A DNA stretch of 64,000 bases from Wyeomyia smithii (GCF_029784165.1 NC_073695.1:10515786-10579785), one strand, 5' to 3'. Shown: positions 10,546 through 21,737, counted from the stretch's first letter. The notes: generated by a model not told the origin, from the sequence alone. Translations and numbers: made by a program.

Positions 10546-12320
10546 TTTAATTTACTTTCCCAGTGCGCAATTTGATGGCAAACTTATTCACTGATTGGGC
10601 GACGCGACTGACTGGTGATACCGCTTGACAAATTTATACTCCCAGGAAGACAGCGATTGCACTGAATATGTCAGCTCTATCGCAAATCTCCCATTACGTA
10701 GATAAAACCAGCGCAAAAAAAAAATACATTTCCCCATCATATCACGTAATCTCCGATATTTACCAGCACCGAGTGATGGTTGATGGCAGCAAACAAACAA
10801 AAAAAAAACCCAACGTCCATGTCGTTACGGGTAAGCACTCCAGATAAGCCTATATATCCTGTCCTGTCTCGTCATTGAGTGTGAGAGATTTCAGTTACGT
10901 CAGCAGCATCCCAACGGTGCAATGGCCCTTTCTTCGAAAAACATGTTGAGATAAGGCAGCTGTTCTTTCCTCCTTCTTCCTCCCACGTTTGAATGTTCGG
11001 AACATTATGAGCAACTCTTTATTTTATTATAATCTATAAATAAAGTGAGTGGCGCGATCCTCGCTGACTCCTCGCAGTCCTCTGAGCCTGGCAGTCGTTA
11101 GCAGGAATGCTTTCGTCTTTATCCCCAGATCAGCAGCGCCAACGAAACTTCGGAGAGGTCGGTTCTGTCGGCTTTGAATATTCTACATTTCAGTTAAGTT
11201 TTTTTGCTCCTCTCCTCAGTCTATGGATACACTTTAACTTGCTCGACTCTGGCCGAGTTGTGCTTCTACTACTACCGAAGTACTCGAACGCCGTCAGTTT
11301 CCTTATCAAAAAGCTTTTCTTTCCCCCTAGAGGGGGGCATAGAGGGTAGGGTAGAACAAAGTGCTTTCGGCCAGCAATTTTCCGTTATTATGCTTTCGGT
11401 TTTCGCTTCTGGTGATTGGGAGGCAACCGTTAACATAGAAGTGAACTGTTTGCTTTTCATCGAGCTGATAAGTCGATTTTTTCACCCTCGCCAGGGTTCG
11501 TGCTTGGCAGCGAGGAACACACAAAGTCAGCCTCTACTCGTTACTGTTGCTTCTTCTCTCCACCCCTTCCTCAGTTCTAGAATGACCCAGAATGTGAGCG
11601 GGACGGATCCACAGCCACAAAGGCACACACCCAGGCGCAAGCGGTTCAGAAATTGACTTCTTGATACTTCTCGATGTTCCGTTCGCTCATTGACGGGCGG
11701 ACAGAACGGAAGGAAGAGTACAGTTCCCGATTCTTTTTTTCGGGAGCTCTGCTCACTTCGAGAGCTGTCAGCCGTCGCAGTTCACGGAGCTATTAAAATT
11801 TTGAAGCATTTCCTGCCGACGACAAAAGGCACTATATTCGCACTCGCAGAACGAAGAAGAAGACGGAGGCCAATCCCAGCCCAGCAGCATCTGTCATATC
11901 GCACGCTCGAACCCCTGTCAGCTCCAAACAACGGGACAGGGTCGTCTTCCTTACCGATGGTGTGGGGTGGGTGCTTCTGCTGCTGTTGCTGCTGCTGCTC
12001 ATCAGGCCGGATGTGTGCAAATTTGCTTTTCGCTTGGCGAAAATGGATTATGTGTGTTCAGTTGGAGTGATTTGAAATTGAAAATGCGAACCCGTAGAAG
12101 CGGCGACCGACGTCGTCGCCCAGTGAATGACCGGATTCGGTGTCTATCATTTTCTATTTTTGTTTTTTTTTTTTGTGGAAAAGTGGGTGAAAGAGAGGTT
12201 CTTGGGAGTTCGGAACGTTGATACGGGTGATGAGTAGACAAACGAGGGAACGTATTGACATGCAGTAGCACTAGGTAGCAGCTTGACGGACACTTGGCTC
12301 CTTCCGGATTAGCCACCCAA
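10546..12320. other. Unique moderate-GC island
   Basis: No recognised repeats apart from a CTG-type triplet run near 11977-12000. CpG and short microsatellites are more frequent than in the flanks. Several overlapping open stretches exist on both strands, none with a domain. The base composition turns AT-rich right after about 12320, next to a GTGCGT that could act as a weak donor. If the 11035 promoter is real, this would be an untranslated first exon. Confidence 0.4.
11035..11098 (+). promoter_or_regulatory. Candidate core promoter (TATA + DPE-like)
   Basis: TATAAATAAAG starts at 11035. About 32 bases downstream is TGACTC, a partial initiator (A at 11067). AGTCGT at 11093-11098 fits the insect downstream promoter element consensus RGWYVT within one base of the expected spacing. 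A second, weaker TATATAT lies at 10851. Spacing and composition suggest a plus-strand start, but no transcript evidence is available. Confidence 0.3.
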
Positions 12321-14589
12321 GTGCGTGTTTAGAAAACGAATTTTCCTCGGCACATGCGTTTGTTTGGTTTCTCAAAGTCTCTTGTTTTGATAAGAGTGGA
12401 TTTATAGATTACACTATTTACAGTTGTTTGACAGAAAGTGTTTCAGAAAAATAAACAAAAAAATATTCAATCTTTTTTTTTCTTTAATTATTATGTTAAC
12501 AACTTATTCCAAAATGACTTGTATTAATATTTTAGCAGGGTCCAAATATTCATGACCAATTCTAAACAAAATTCACATAATTAACCTATCCATTATGCTG
12601 CCTAATGTAGGCAGTATGTCTAATTAAAAAAGAGAATTGAACTTTTTTTGCATCCCAGAAAGGCAAACAAGCTACTGATGATTCATGAGCTTCGAGCTTA
12701 GCGTCGACCCTTCGCTGAACTGGGACTACAAGAGCATGCCACTTTTTTCTCCACCATCCCGAAAAACATCGATACCACTACTCATTACCGGGTATTTTCC
12801 GTCGTTTCAGCGAAAGTTTCCATTAACACTGGCTTTCACCGATCCAGCATCCTGTTTCTGTTCTCCTGCCAACTCCGACCACTTTTAACATCATTACGTA
12901 AAGTGTGCCGAACGGGGCTGGCAGCACAAGCCTGGTGGCACAATAACATACACACCCACTTCCCCACCCACTATTACACACTTTCACACATCATGCAAGT
13001 CCCTTGACTGACTCAGGGCTGGAAGCCATCGCAGCACACTTTAAAACTATTGTCATTTACTACCAGGCAGTAGGTACCTACACGATCGACGGGCTGTCGC
13101 CGACGTCATTTAGGAACCTGGAGCTACTGGTACACACACACACGATAGACGCCCGCACAAGACAAACCCACTGCTGCCGTTGGCCTGGCAGTGCGGCTGC
13201 CAGTAATGATGACGGTGTTTTAATGAATTTTAAAACGATGACTTTGAGGAATATTTCAATATAGATAATGAACATCGCGCGTCATTATCGAAGGGGCGAG
13301 AGCTGAGCAAGAACAGCACCGGAAGCCATAACGAGTATCGTGTTAGCGGCACACACATACGATCGGATAATGTGTGTACAAGGGGTAAATAGAACGCAGG
13401 TACCACCCGAGCAAGCTCAACGAGTCTCGATTATCAGCACCGACCAGTGAATACGTGTTCCTTTTTAGTAAAAAACCGCGAAAACCGTTCTAGGTAAAAT
13501 TATTAGTGAAGGGGTACTAGATGTTGGATAGTCCCTATCCCTGGATAAGAATGATTAGTTCAAGAGACAAAACTAGTTGAATAGCCAATAGAGAATGTAA
13601 GACAGTTAATTCTTCTACCCACACTCAGCCCATCAGGACACGAGATGATGTTGACTGACTGAGTGACTTGCTGGTACGGCATCGGACAGCATAGTTTGTG
13701 TTTGTATGGCTGTACGTGTGTGCGTACGTACGGACAGCAAAGCAAGGCCTCTCCCTGGAGCGATGTAATTAAAGCGATAGTTTAGTATTATTATTGTGTT
13801 CATTGTTCGATGCCGGTTGTGGTTTGGGGGCTGAATGTTACGAATTGTCGGTCGACCGCTCGTCGTCGTCGTCGGAGTCCCGGCCCCGGGTGGATGGAGA
13901 AGGGTCTCGCAGTAACAACCGCGCGTTCCATTGATGACAGGTTGATGGAGTGTTTCTTACCTCGTTGGTGACACCCGCCCGTATGTGGCTGTGTTTGTGT
14001 GTATACCGTTGCCATTTCTGCAGATACCCAACCAAGAGAATCGATCTTTCATGCTACATTTCCTCGAAGGGAAATTGTATATCACTCCGGTGCAAAGCGA
14101 CGAGAGAATGGCTCGAAGTGGATCGGGGTCACTCCTCCCACTCTGCAGGGAAGAAAACTAATGGACATGCGAAATTGGTTTTCTTCTCTGTGGCAGCACC
14201 AGCAGCCACAGTATCGGCTGTGGGCTATGTGTGTGCAAATTGATGCTCAAATTGAAATTTTCCACCCCGAATGCTTCGAAGATTACTGATGGTTTTTCTT
14301 CATCTTCTCTATTGTATCGTTGCAGGTAAGCCTATTGTCCCAGTCGCTTTGATGTGGCCAGACCAGGTTGACAGACATACAGTGAGTAGACCTTACGGAA
14401 TCGAATAGCAATACAGGATGCGACAATACCGGCGAATGAAGCTGCGCTTTGGGACCACAAATTAATCATCGGAAATTAATTTTTGGCTGGGGAAAAACTA
14501 CGACCACAAAAAAGAGGCAATAGTGACCAAACGCTTTGTTTTGCTGTAATTTTTAACATTGTAGACATTTTTGTTGTGACTATGTAACA
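12321..14589. other. Intron-like unique sequence
   Basis: No supported gene. It is AT-rich to about 12660, then of moderate GC with short CA and CGT runs (for example 13859-13875). On the minus strand ACGAG|GTAAGAAAC at about 13952-13964 looks like a good donor, but no matching coding exon is evident. The recursive splice candidate lies near its right end. Confidence 0.45.
14291..14333 (+). promoter_or_regulatory. Candidate recursive splice (ratchet) site
   Basis: A pyrimidine-rich tract (CTTCATCTTCTCTATTG) leads to GCAG|GTAAGC with the junction at 14325/14326. Acceptor and donor touch with no exon between, which is the defining arrangement of ratcheting points in long dipteran introns. If used, it implies a plus-strand gene with an intron spanning this place. 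Confidence 0.4.
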
Positions 14590-15729
14590 TTTTTGGCATT
14601 GCAATTTGAAATTTTTGACACTTTTGAAGTTCTTGAAATTTTTACCACAATTGGCATTTTTGACATTCTTGATATTTTTGCCATTCTGAGCATTTCTGGC
14701 ATTTCTGACATTTTAACATTTTTGACACTTTTGGCATTTTTGACATTTTTGTCATTTTTTACATTTTTGACATTTTTGACATTTTTAACATTATGACATT
14801 TTTGACATTTTTGACATTTTTGACATTTTTGACATTTTTGACATTTTTGACATTTTTGACATTTTTGACATTTTTGACATTTTTGACATTTTTGACATTT
14901 TTGACATTTTTGACAATTTTGACATTTTTGACATTTTTGACATTGTTGACATTTTTGACATTTTTGACATTTTTGACATTTTTGACATTTTTGACATTTT
15001 TGACATTTTTGACATTTTTGACATTTTTGGCATTTTTGACATTTTTGACATTTTTGACATTTTTGACATTTTTGACATTTTTGACATTTTTGACATTTTT
15101 GACATTTTTGACATATTTGACATTTTTGACATTTTTGACATTTTTGACATTTTTGACATTTTTGACATTTTTGACATTTTTGACATTTTTGACATTTTTG
15201 ACATTTTTGACATTTTTGACATTTTTGACATTTTTGACATTTTTGACATTTTTGACATTTTTGACATTTTTGACATATTTGACATTTTTGACATTTTTGA
15301 CATTTTTGACATTTTTGACATTTTTGACATTTTTGACATTTTTGACATTTTTGACATTTTTGACATTTTTGACATTTTTGACATTTTTGACATTTTTGAC
15401 AATTTTGACATTTTTGACATATTTGACATTTTTGACATTGTTGACATTTTTGACATTTTTGACATTTTTGACATTTTTGACATTTTTGACATTTTTGGCA
15501 TTTTTGACATTTTTGACTTTTTTGACATTTTTGACATTTTTGACATTTTTGACATTTTTGACATTTTTGACATTTTTGACATTTTTGACATTTTTGACAT
15601 TTTTGACATTTTTGACATTTTTGACATTTTTGACATTTTTGACATTGTTGACATTTTTGACATTTTTGACATTTTTGACATTTTTGACATTTTTGACATT
15701 GTTGACATTTTTGACATTTTTGACATTTG
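14590..15729. repeat. 9-bp minisatellite (TTTTTGACA)n
   Basis: About 105 near-perfect copies run from about 14790 to 15729, preceded by about 200 bases of increasingly diverged copies (14590-14790). The unit is a multiple of three, so both strands stay open: (Thr-Phe-Leu)n on plus (14793-15830) and (Met-Ser-Lys)n on minus (14791-15753). These are by-products of the repeat rather than likely genes. Variant units (TTGTTGACA, ATATTTGACA, AATTTTGACA, TTTTTGGCA) recur in a similar order about 470-495 bases apart, hinting at an internal segmental duplication. The right edge is abrupt. Confidence 0.95.
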
Positions 15730-16192
15730 ACGTAGTGGTGAGGCAGTCACCACCCTCTAAAAGTTCAGTGAACCTTTATGAGCATATATTTTTTGAAAAT
15801 TTATCTAGACTAACATTTAAAATGGTTTGAAGTTTTCAAACCCCTTTTTCATAATCAATAACGATAACGAAGAGAGATAAAGCCTGTGGATACTTTTTGG
15901 TGAATCGTCCGAACTTCAATTTAAAAACATTGGATAAATTTAATATGGGATCCTACACTGAAAAAAAAAATTAAAAACAAAAAGTGATTTTGAAATTAAA
16001 TTCAAAGTAACAAAAATATATTTAAGTCTATGAAATATTTTCAACGAAAAACAGTGTTGGCTCTTCCTAAGTGTTAATTCGGATAGTTGAGTAAGGGGAA
16101 AATAGTGTTTTAATGACATTCGAGAGCGTTTCTCTATGACAATGGGACGCTTATTCTTCCTACAGCCATTTTTAACAACCGTCATAGGCACA
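15730..16192. other. AT-rich stretch, partly related to the 20.5-kb TIR element
   Basis: 15757-15830 contains GAAAATTTATCTAGACTAAC, very close to a phrase inside both ends of the element at 20502-21737, and the following bases share further scattered similarity. It is probably a fragment of that family. No gene. Confidence 0.45.
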
Positions 16193-16959
16193 TCTGTCAT
16201 AGGCAGACTTCCTGAAATCTCGCTCGCACAAAGAAGAGACAGTGTGCTTTGCGCTGCAAGTCTCGTTTCTCATTCAGTCGCTTCGTGCTGTGTGCAGCGT
16301 GCGAGCGAGAAAACTTACCATTCGTACGAGCCATGTCTCGTCACATGGGAATTTTTTTGCGACGTACACGAAGATACCTCGTCTCTCAACTTAACGAGTG
16401 CGGTGCATGGGTGACGCGTACTTGAGACAGCTTGCGTGCAAAATCTCGTGAGCTCGTCTCGCGAGCTTGCCTCGCATGTTGCTTTGCGCTAATGGTGCGA
16501 GAAGGAAATTTATTTTGCGCAGAAGGATACAGGCAGGGGATTTCATGTTTTTTTTATTTACGATGTTATAGCAGCATGCATCAAAACACCGTTAGAATTA
16601 TCAATGATAAAACCTAGGTAACTTATTTATCAATTCAAAATTCTATTATTAATTCATCCAACTTTTGTTAACATGAATTAAGAATGTTTTGTTACTATAC
16701 TTATTATGCTAACGGTACGAAAATGAGTAATATTTTTCTTTTCACCGGATGCAGAGTATTACGTTGGTTAATAGAAGTGTTTCTTTCGTCGGTTTAGATG
16801 TCATTGACTATCTTATGATAGAACTCTGTTTTGTAGTTCTAAGGATAAAAAATGGGGTTTGAAATTACAACATAAGTTTTTCGGGAGTTAAAAATAGTAA
16901 AACCATTGTTTATATTTTCTAGTACATGTTGATGTTGGATAGAATTTTCGAATTGAGTA

Positions 16960-17179
16960 CACTAAAGTCGCTTTTTATGCGGGGGATACATGCCGCGTAA
17001 AAAACCGCGTAAATTCCGGAATTCGCGTGAAAAAAACCGCGTAAATTCTGCAATCCGAGTGAAGAGGAACCGAAATCCGCACGAAAAAAAATACCGCGTA
17101 AATTCCGAAATTCGCTTGAAAAAACCGCGTGAATTCCGGAATCCGCGTAAAAAAAGCCGCGTAAAAAGCGACCTTAGTG
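16960..17179. mobile_element. 220-bp TA-flanked MITE
   Basis: The left end CACTAAAGTCGCTTTTTATG and the reverse complement of the right end CACTAAGGTCGCTTTTTACG differ at two positions. TA is present directly outside both ends (16958-16959 and 17180-17181). The interior is a run of CCGCGTAAATTCCGGAAT-like phrases. Related in composition to the element at 4803-5214. Confidence 0.8.
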
Positions 17180-17309
17180 TATAGATATTGCAAATCAGGA
17201 TCTGAAGGTTCGTGATAATCTGATCGTAGTAATATAGTTTTGTGAATTCTTCCGATTAATACACCTTCAGAAGGGTCTGACGGCATATATCGTATGTAGG
17301 TACGGTAGG

Positions 17310-17466
17310 CAGCCTATACACCAGAGAGACGCAGAGACACTACCGTTCAGGCAACTGTCAACATCAAAACGGTTAACGGCAATGCAAAATTATACAGCTC
17401 GCCCGTTTTGATGTTGACAGTTGCCTTAACGGTGAGTGTCTCGGCGTCTCTCTGGTGTATAGGCTG
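17310..17466. mobile_element. 157-bp palindromic MITE
   Basis: Arms of about 62 bases are nearly perfect reverse complements: CAGCCTATACACCAGAGAGA outwards and CAACTGTCAACATCAAAACG inwards, around a loop of roughly 30 bases. No coding. A target duplication could not be fixed by eye. Confidence 0.8.
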
Positions 17467-17949
17467 ACTAGGTGCGCCGCAGTCCCATACCTAAAAAAAA
17501 GAAAAGAAACCTCTCGTCGCTTGAGTAAAAAGCTCGTGTACAGGAAATCTGTGTACACGAGAAAGTCTCACGAGCTGTAGCGCACGAGCTGTATCAAGTA
17601 TGTACAGTACGGGCGTCTCGCTCAGTTCGTAGTGCGATGAAACATCGCCTTGCGCATCGCAATCCGAACCGAAAGAGAAGCGAAAGAGCAACCTGCAAAT
17701 TGCATGTGACCTATCTCGTCTCGTCGCACATACATGGAAATTCTACGAGCGAGAGAAAGATTTCTCTCGTCGCTTGAAATAAAAGCACGTGCACAGGAAG
17801 TCTGGTCATAGGCAAATAAAAAAAGATAGGAGAATGTCTCCGGAGGCCTGCTACCAGAACGCGTGTAATGCTGACACGAACGTCTTAATATAAAACATCT
17901 TCTCCTCTTTCTAAAGCTTGTTCCATTTGATATTTGGTCGCACTAAACG

Positions 17950-18149
17950 GAATTTAAGCCAAGCAAAGCCGATTCGGAACTCGACCTTCTGTTTCTTATA
18001 CACAGACTTCGCAGCCAGCTGTTTAGTGTACAGGACAATTGCGGGGCTAGCGCTACGATCCTACTGACAGTACCTCCCGAGCCGAGACTCGAACTCAAGA
18101 CACCTGGCTTGTTAGACCAGCATCGAACATCGAGACCAACTAGGAGGGT
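17950..18149 (-). mobile_element. tRNA-derived SINE, copy 1
   Basis: On the minus strand it opens with a tRNA-like head: box A around TAGTTGGTCTCGATG and box B GAGTTCGAGTCTCGG. The body follows, with TGTCAGTAGGATCGTA, GCTGCGAAGTCTGTGTATAA and GAAGGTCGAGTTCCG. The same body occurs at 39405-39617 and 60144-60338. It is probably a Feilai-like mosquito family (name from memory, not verified). Confidence 0.8.
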
Positions 18150-18371
18150 GCAAAATCGGAACTTATCTTCGTCAAAAAACACGTAGAAAAATCTTGAGAT
18201 ATCATTTTGCAGCAAATTTCTTTAATCTTTAGAAGAAAAATACAGAAACAATTATTCATCTAAGTTTTGGATGAATTCACGTAGTTTTCGTTTCACACCA
18301 CCCATTACCTTCTGCACAGTGGAACTGTCAACTCGATCCACCATTTTCTTCCACCATCTATGTTAATTAGC

Positions 18372-19825
18372 TGTTTTGACGTTGACTAACGTCTATATCG
18401 AAGTTAGGCCCCTGAATTTGAAAATCTAGTAATTCAACCAGGGAAAACCAGAGAAAAGTGGTCAGGTTTTGAGCGCTTATTTTGCAGTCATCTATAAACA
18501 GGTTTTCGAGGTTTTGGCATCAATCGATCAGAAATTCTTTTACGGTTAAATTTATGTAACAAAAACAAACTATTGTTTGAGATACACTATTGAAAAATTG
18601 GTAAATAATATCGATTGTCTAAATCATACCGCGCAGCCAATCACTACCTCTCTTCCCAAGCACAGTCGACACTAACGGATACAATCGATCTGACTTTGTT
18701 GTTATTGTTGTTGTCACTTTCTGTTTCCGATGTTTATGCTGCTGCTAGCGGAAAAAACCTTGCAAATATGCATTTTTTTGTTGGTGTTAATATTACGAGA
18801 GCGGCCGGCGCCCTAATTCTGATTCCAAAACCGCACCAGTGACATGCGGACGCTAGGTGATAGCAGCTGAAAGGAGGAAATACAAAAGAGTACCGCTCAT
18901 CTTGTGCCGGTTTCACCCGTAATGCTGGTGGCTTTAGTAGTAAATGGCTACTGCAAAACACTTAAATGGCTGGAATTCTGGACGGACTAACCAGGAAACT
19001 ATAATCGGCAACTGGCACCTTTTGGTGACTCGAAATTTTGGTACAGAAGCGGCTAATTGAATTTTCTGTTTTACCAAATGCTGCTGCTAGCGGAAAAAAC
19101 CTTGCAAAAATGCATGTTTGTGTTGGTGTTAATATTACGACAGCGGCCGGCGCAGCTTTCAAGAAACATTTGTCTCTACCATTCCATCATCTATGTAGCC
19201 CCTCCTTCTTTCTAATTATCTGACGAAGCCTTGGTATAAAACGTATCGTTCGAACATTTCACCCCATCAGTTTCATTATTAAACCGTACCGGATACATAC
19301 GGACGCTCGGTGTTAGCAGCTAAAAGGAGGAAAAACAAAATAGTACCGGTCATCTCGTGCCGGTTTCACCTGTTATGCTGGTGGCTGTAAGTAATAAATA
19401 GCTACTGCAAAATACTAAAATGACTGGAATCCTGAACGGACTACCAGTAAACGAGAATAATCGGCAACTGGTACCTTTTGGTGCCTCGCAGTTTTATAAT
19501 AGAAGCGGTTAGTTGAATTTTCTGTTTTATAAAATGTTGCTGCTAGCGGAAAAAAACCTTGCAAGAATGCATGTTTGTGTTGATGTTAATTTCACGACAG
19601 CGCTAGGTGTTAGCAGCTGAAAGGAGGAAAGACAAAATAGTACCGGTCATCTCGTGCTGGTTTCACCCGTTATGCTGGTGGCTGTTAGTAATAAATGGCT
19701 ACTGCAAAATACTAAAATGGCTGGAATTCTGGACGGACTAACCAGTAAACGAGAATAATCGGCAACTGGTACCTTTTTGTGCCTCGAAATTTCATTACAG
19801 AAGTTTTGTAAAAGAAGCGTTGCAA
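18372..19825 (+). repeat. 1.45-kb dispersed repeat, copy A
   Basis: The segment from TGTTTTGACGTTGACTAACG to AAGAAGCGTTGCAA is present again at 31422-32839 in the same orientation with high identity, and flanks differ outside these limits. Inside are about three tandem modules of 300-450 bases, each with TGCTAGCGGAAAAAACCTTG, a GCGGCCGGCG-type phrase, TAGCAGCTGAAAGGAGGAAA and TGGCTGGAATTCTGGACGG. No inverted ends, LTR or recognised ORF. It is probably an unclassified non-autonomous transposon or a mobilised satellite. Confidence 0.85.
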
Positions 19826-20501
19826 TTCCCTCTAAAATTCCCTCTTCAATGGAATATAAGAATACGGTAGTCAACGTCATGCGGTCGTGTCTTGAATACC
19901 ACCCTCCTACTTTTTTTTTATCGTTCTGCTAATTTTCTTCAACTTGCTCTTGATTATCGCCCAATATTTTCCAATTGGACAAAAATCTGGGGAATTTGGT
20001 GGGTTGATAGCTTTTTCGATGATATCGATTCCATTCTCCTTGTACCAATCCGGCTGAAGTGTCAGCTAACCAAGTCTCGTCGACACCGGACGGCATGTAA
20101 AAAAAATTACTGCTAAATGATGTCACAAGATTTTTTCTACGATTTTTTTTCGACGAAGATATGTCACATTTTGTGCGACCAAATATTAAATAGATCAAGC
20201 TAGTAGTAATGCTAAATCGACACACGAAGTACATTTTCCTTTCCTTCTGTGATGCTCTGCTGCCAGTACGTTCTCAATGGGATTACCCCACTGCTACTGC
20301 GGATAAGATTTACGAATAAACCCTGGCCTTAACACCCACCAAATTTAATTGAATTTTAAGAAAGTCGTTGAATTGACACGAAAGTTTTATTTTTTTACAA
20401 TTATCACCAAACATGTGAAAAGGGCCTATGTGCCATATGTAAATAAGTCACAATTTCACTTTTTTCTATAAATATAAGCCTAATATACACGCACAAATAG
20501 G
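19826..20501. other. Noncoding spacer
   Basis: 19868-19920 (GTCGTGTCTTGAATAC phrase) is similar to 29203-29255, so a small dispersed repeat begins here. Nothing else is recognised. Confidence 0.4.
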
Positions 20502-20963
20502 TTCTCAAAATTCAATAAAAGTTTGTGGGTAGGCCTCACTAAATACCTAAAATATTTTATTTTCAAAAATTTATCCGGACTAACACTTAAAAAGGGTATC
20601 CTTTTTTATAAATCCATATATCTGAATAATGACAAGCAATGGAATCAAATTATCAAGGGAAATCCACCAAACTTTTATTTTATTGTATTTAAAACATCTA
20701 ATAAAAGATACGACAGTGAAAAAAAATATTTTAAAAACAAAAACCGATTTTAAAAAAAATTCTCTTTTCAGTTTTTTTTTCAAATGTGTTTTTAGACAAA
20801 CAATTGAGTTGCCTAAAAATTCTCCCAACTAATCCTTTTCTAACAAAAGCTTTTTCGTGTCTAACACTGATTTACTTTGAAAATTTTCATAGACAGGAAC
20901 ATTTTTTTTCCTCAAGAGTATTCAGTTTTAGTTACTTTTCTTTTTAGAACTACGTCTTTAACG

Positions 20964-21040
20964 TTCTGCGGTGGTGTAACGGAAACACATCTGACCGAAG
21001 ATTGGAAGCTGTGGGATCGAGTCCCACAGTTTTGTCAATC
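20964..21040 (+). mobile_element. tRNA-like segment (SINE head or tRNA relic)
   Basis: GGTGGTGTAACGG resembles a tRNA D-arm/box A. About 35 bases on, GGGATCGAGTCCCACAG forms a perfect T-arm with box B (GTGGG/CCCAC). The anticodon arm is weak and no acceptor stem closes, so this is not a working tRNA gene. It is more likely the 5' head of an old SINE. Confidence 0.45.
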
Positions 21041-21092
21041 ATATTTTCAGTTAATTTAATTTTCTGTCTTCATTACTACATTTACACCTTAA

Positions 21093-21337
21093 GGTGAAAC
21101 CTCATTGAATCCAAAAATGTCCGACTTCGAGTTACCACTTCGAATTTTCAAAAGCATAAGACTCGGAAATACTCATTGCGTTCCCTACGAAAATTCTATT
21201 TTATGTTTGCTGCACCAGAGCAAACAAAAAATAGCATTTTCACAGGGAACGCATTAACTATTTCCGAGTCTTGTGCTTTCGAAAATTCGAAGTGGTGACT
21301 CGAAGTCGGCCATTTTTGGATTCAATGTGGTTTCACC
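21093..21337. mobile_element. 245-bp foldback MITE flanked by TTAA
   Basis: It is almost entirely two reverse-complementary arms of about 115 bases, outer ends GGTGAAACC, with shared phrases GAATCCAAAAATG, GACTTCGAGT, CCACTTCGAATTTTC and AGACTCGGAAATA. TTAA borders both ends (21089-21092 and 21338-21341). TTAA duplication is typical of piggyBac-type insertion, but TA plus AGGTGAAACC ends fit equally well. Confidence 0.85.
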
Positions 21338-21737
21338 TTAAACAAAAAAAGAAGTATTTAAGGTAACTAAATTTTCATTTTAAACCCCTAATTCAACAGA
21401 AATCTGTGATTATCGTTTGTTCTATATTACCTTTAATTGAAAAATGGTTTATTTTTCAGTAAAAAATCTCAAGCTAAAAATCCTAATTAAAATGTAATCT
21501 TAAATTGATTTTTTTATTATTTTTAAATAAAATTTCAGACAATTGCCCATTAGTCATCCATTGACAATTTCTCTCTATCCCTTGTCATTATTAAGATATA
21601 TCGGTTGTATACAATAGCTTTTGAAATTATACAACTTTTACTTTTTTAGTCCAGATAAATTTTCAAAAAAAGATTGCAAAGTTCTTTCGGGTAGTAAAAC
21701 CTTTGCACCCACAAAGTTTCATTGAATTATAAGAGAA

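Larger units (their letters stand above)
16193..17830. other. CTCG/CGAG-rich composite repeat region
   Basis: Two GC-richer blocks (about 16193-16545 and 17500-17815) with many CTCG/CGAG phrases flank an AT-rich middle that carries two MITEs. CAGACTTCCTG near 16208 is met in inverted form as CAGGAAGTCTG near 17795. A direct repeat of about 45 bases occurs at 17509-17553 and 17761-17805 (CTCTCGTCGCTTGA, then ACAGGAA and TCTG). It is probably one or two unclassified transposons with later insertions. Confidence 0.45.
20502..21737. mobile_element. 1.24-kb TIR element with nested insertions
   Basis: The left end begins TTCTCAAAATTCAATAAAAG and continues with TTTGTGGGT and, further in, AAAATTTATCCGGACTAAC. 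The reverse complement of the right end begins TTCTCTTATAATTCAATGAA and continues with CTTTGTGGGT and AAAATTTATCTGGACTAA. The arms are about 100 bases and imperfect. A third, direct copy of the outer phrase lies at 20330-20365. The interior carries a tRNA-like segment and a foldback MITE. No coding capacity seen. Confidence 0.6.

Noticed and set aside
11107..12221. Several overlapping ORFs downstream of the candidate promoter
   Set aside because: They overlap on both strands, contain microsatellite-encoded runs (Cys or Ser repeats) and show no domain.
14791..15830. Long ORFs (Met-Ser-Lys)n and (Thr-Phe-Leu)n as proteins
   Set aside because: They exist on both strands only because the repeat unit is nine bases; no start context, domain or flanking gene structure supports translation.
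18615..18842. ORF with Leu-rich signal-like stretch in repeat copy A (also in copy B)
   Set aside because: It lacks an ATG start and is part of a transposed repeat whose modules are otherwise noncoding; shared only because the copies are related.
20964..21040. Functional tRNA gene
   Set aside because: Box A and T-arm are present, but no acceptor stem closes and the anticodon arm is poor. The heads at 17950, 39405 and 60144 belong to SINE copies.
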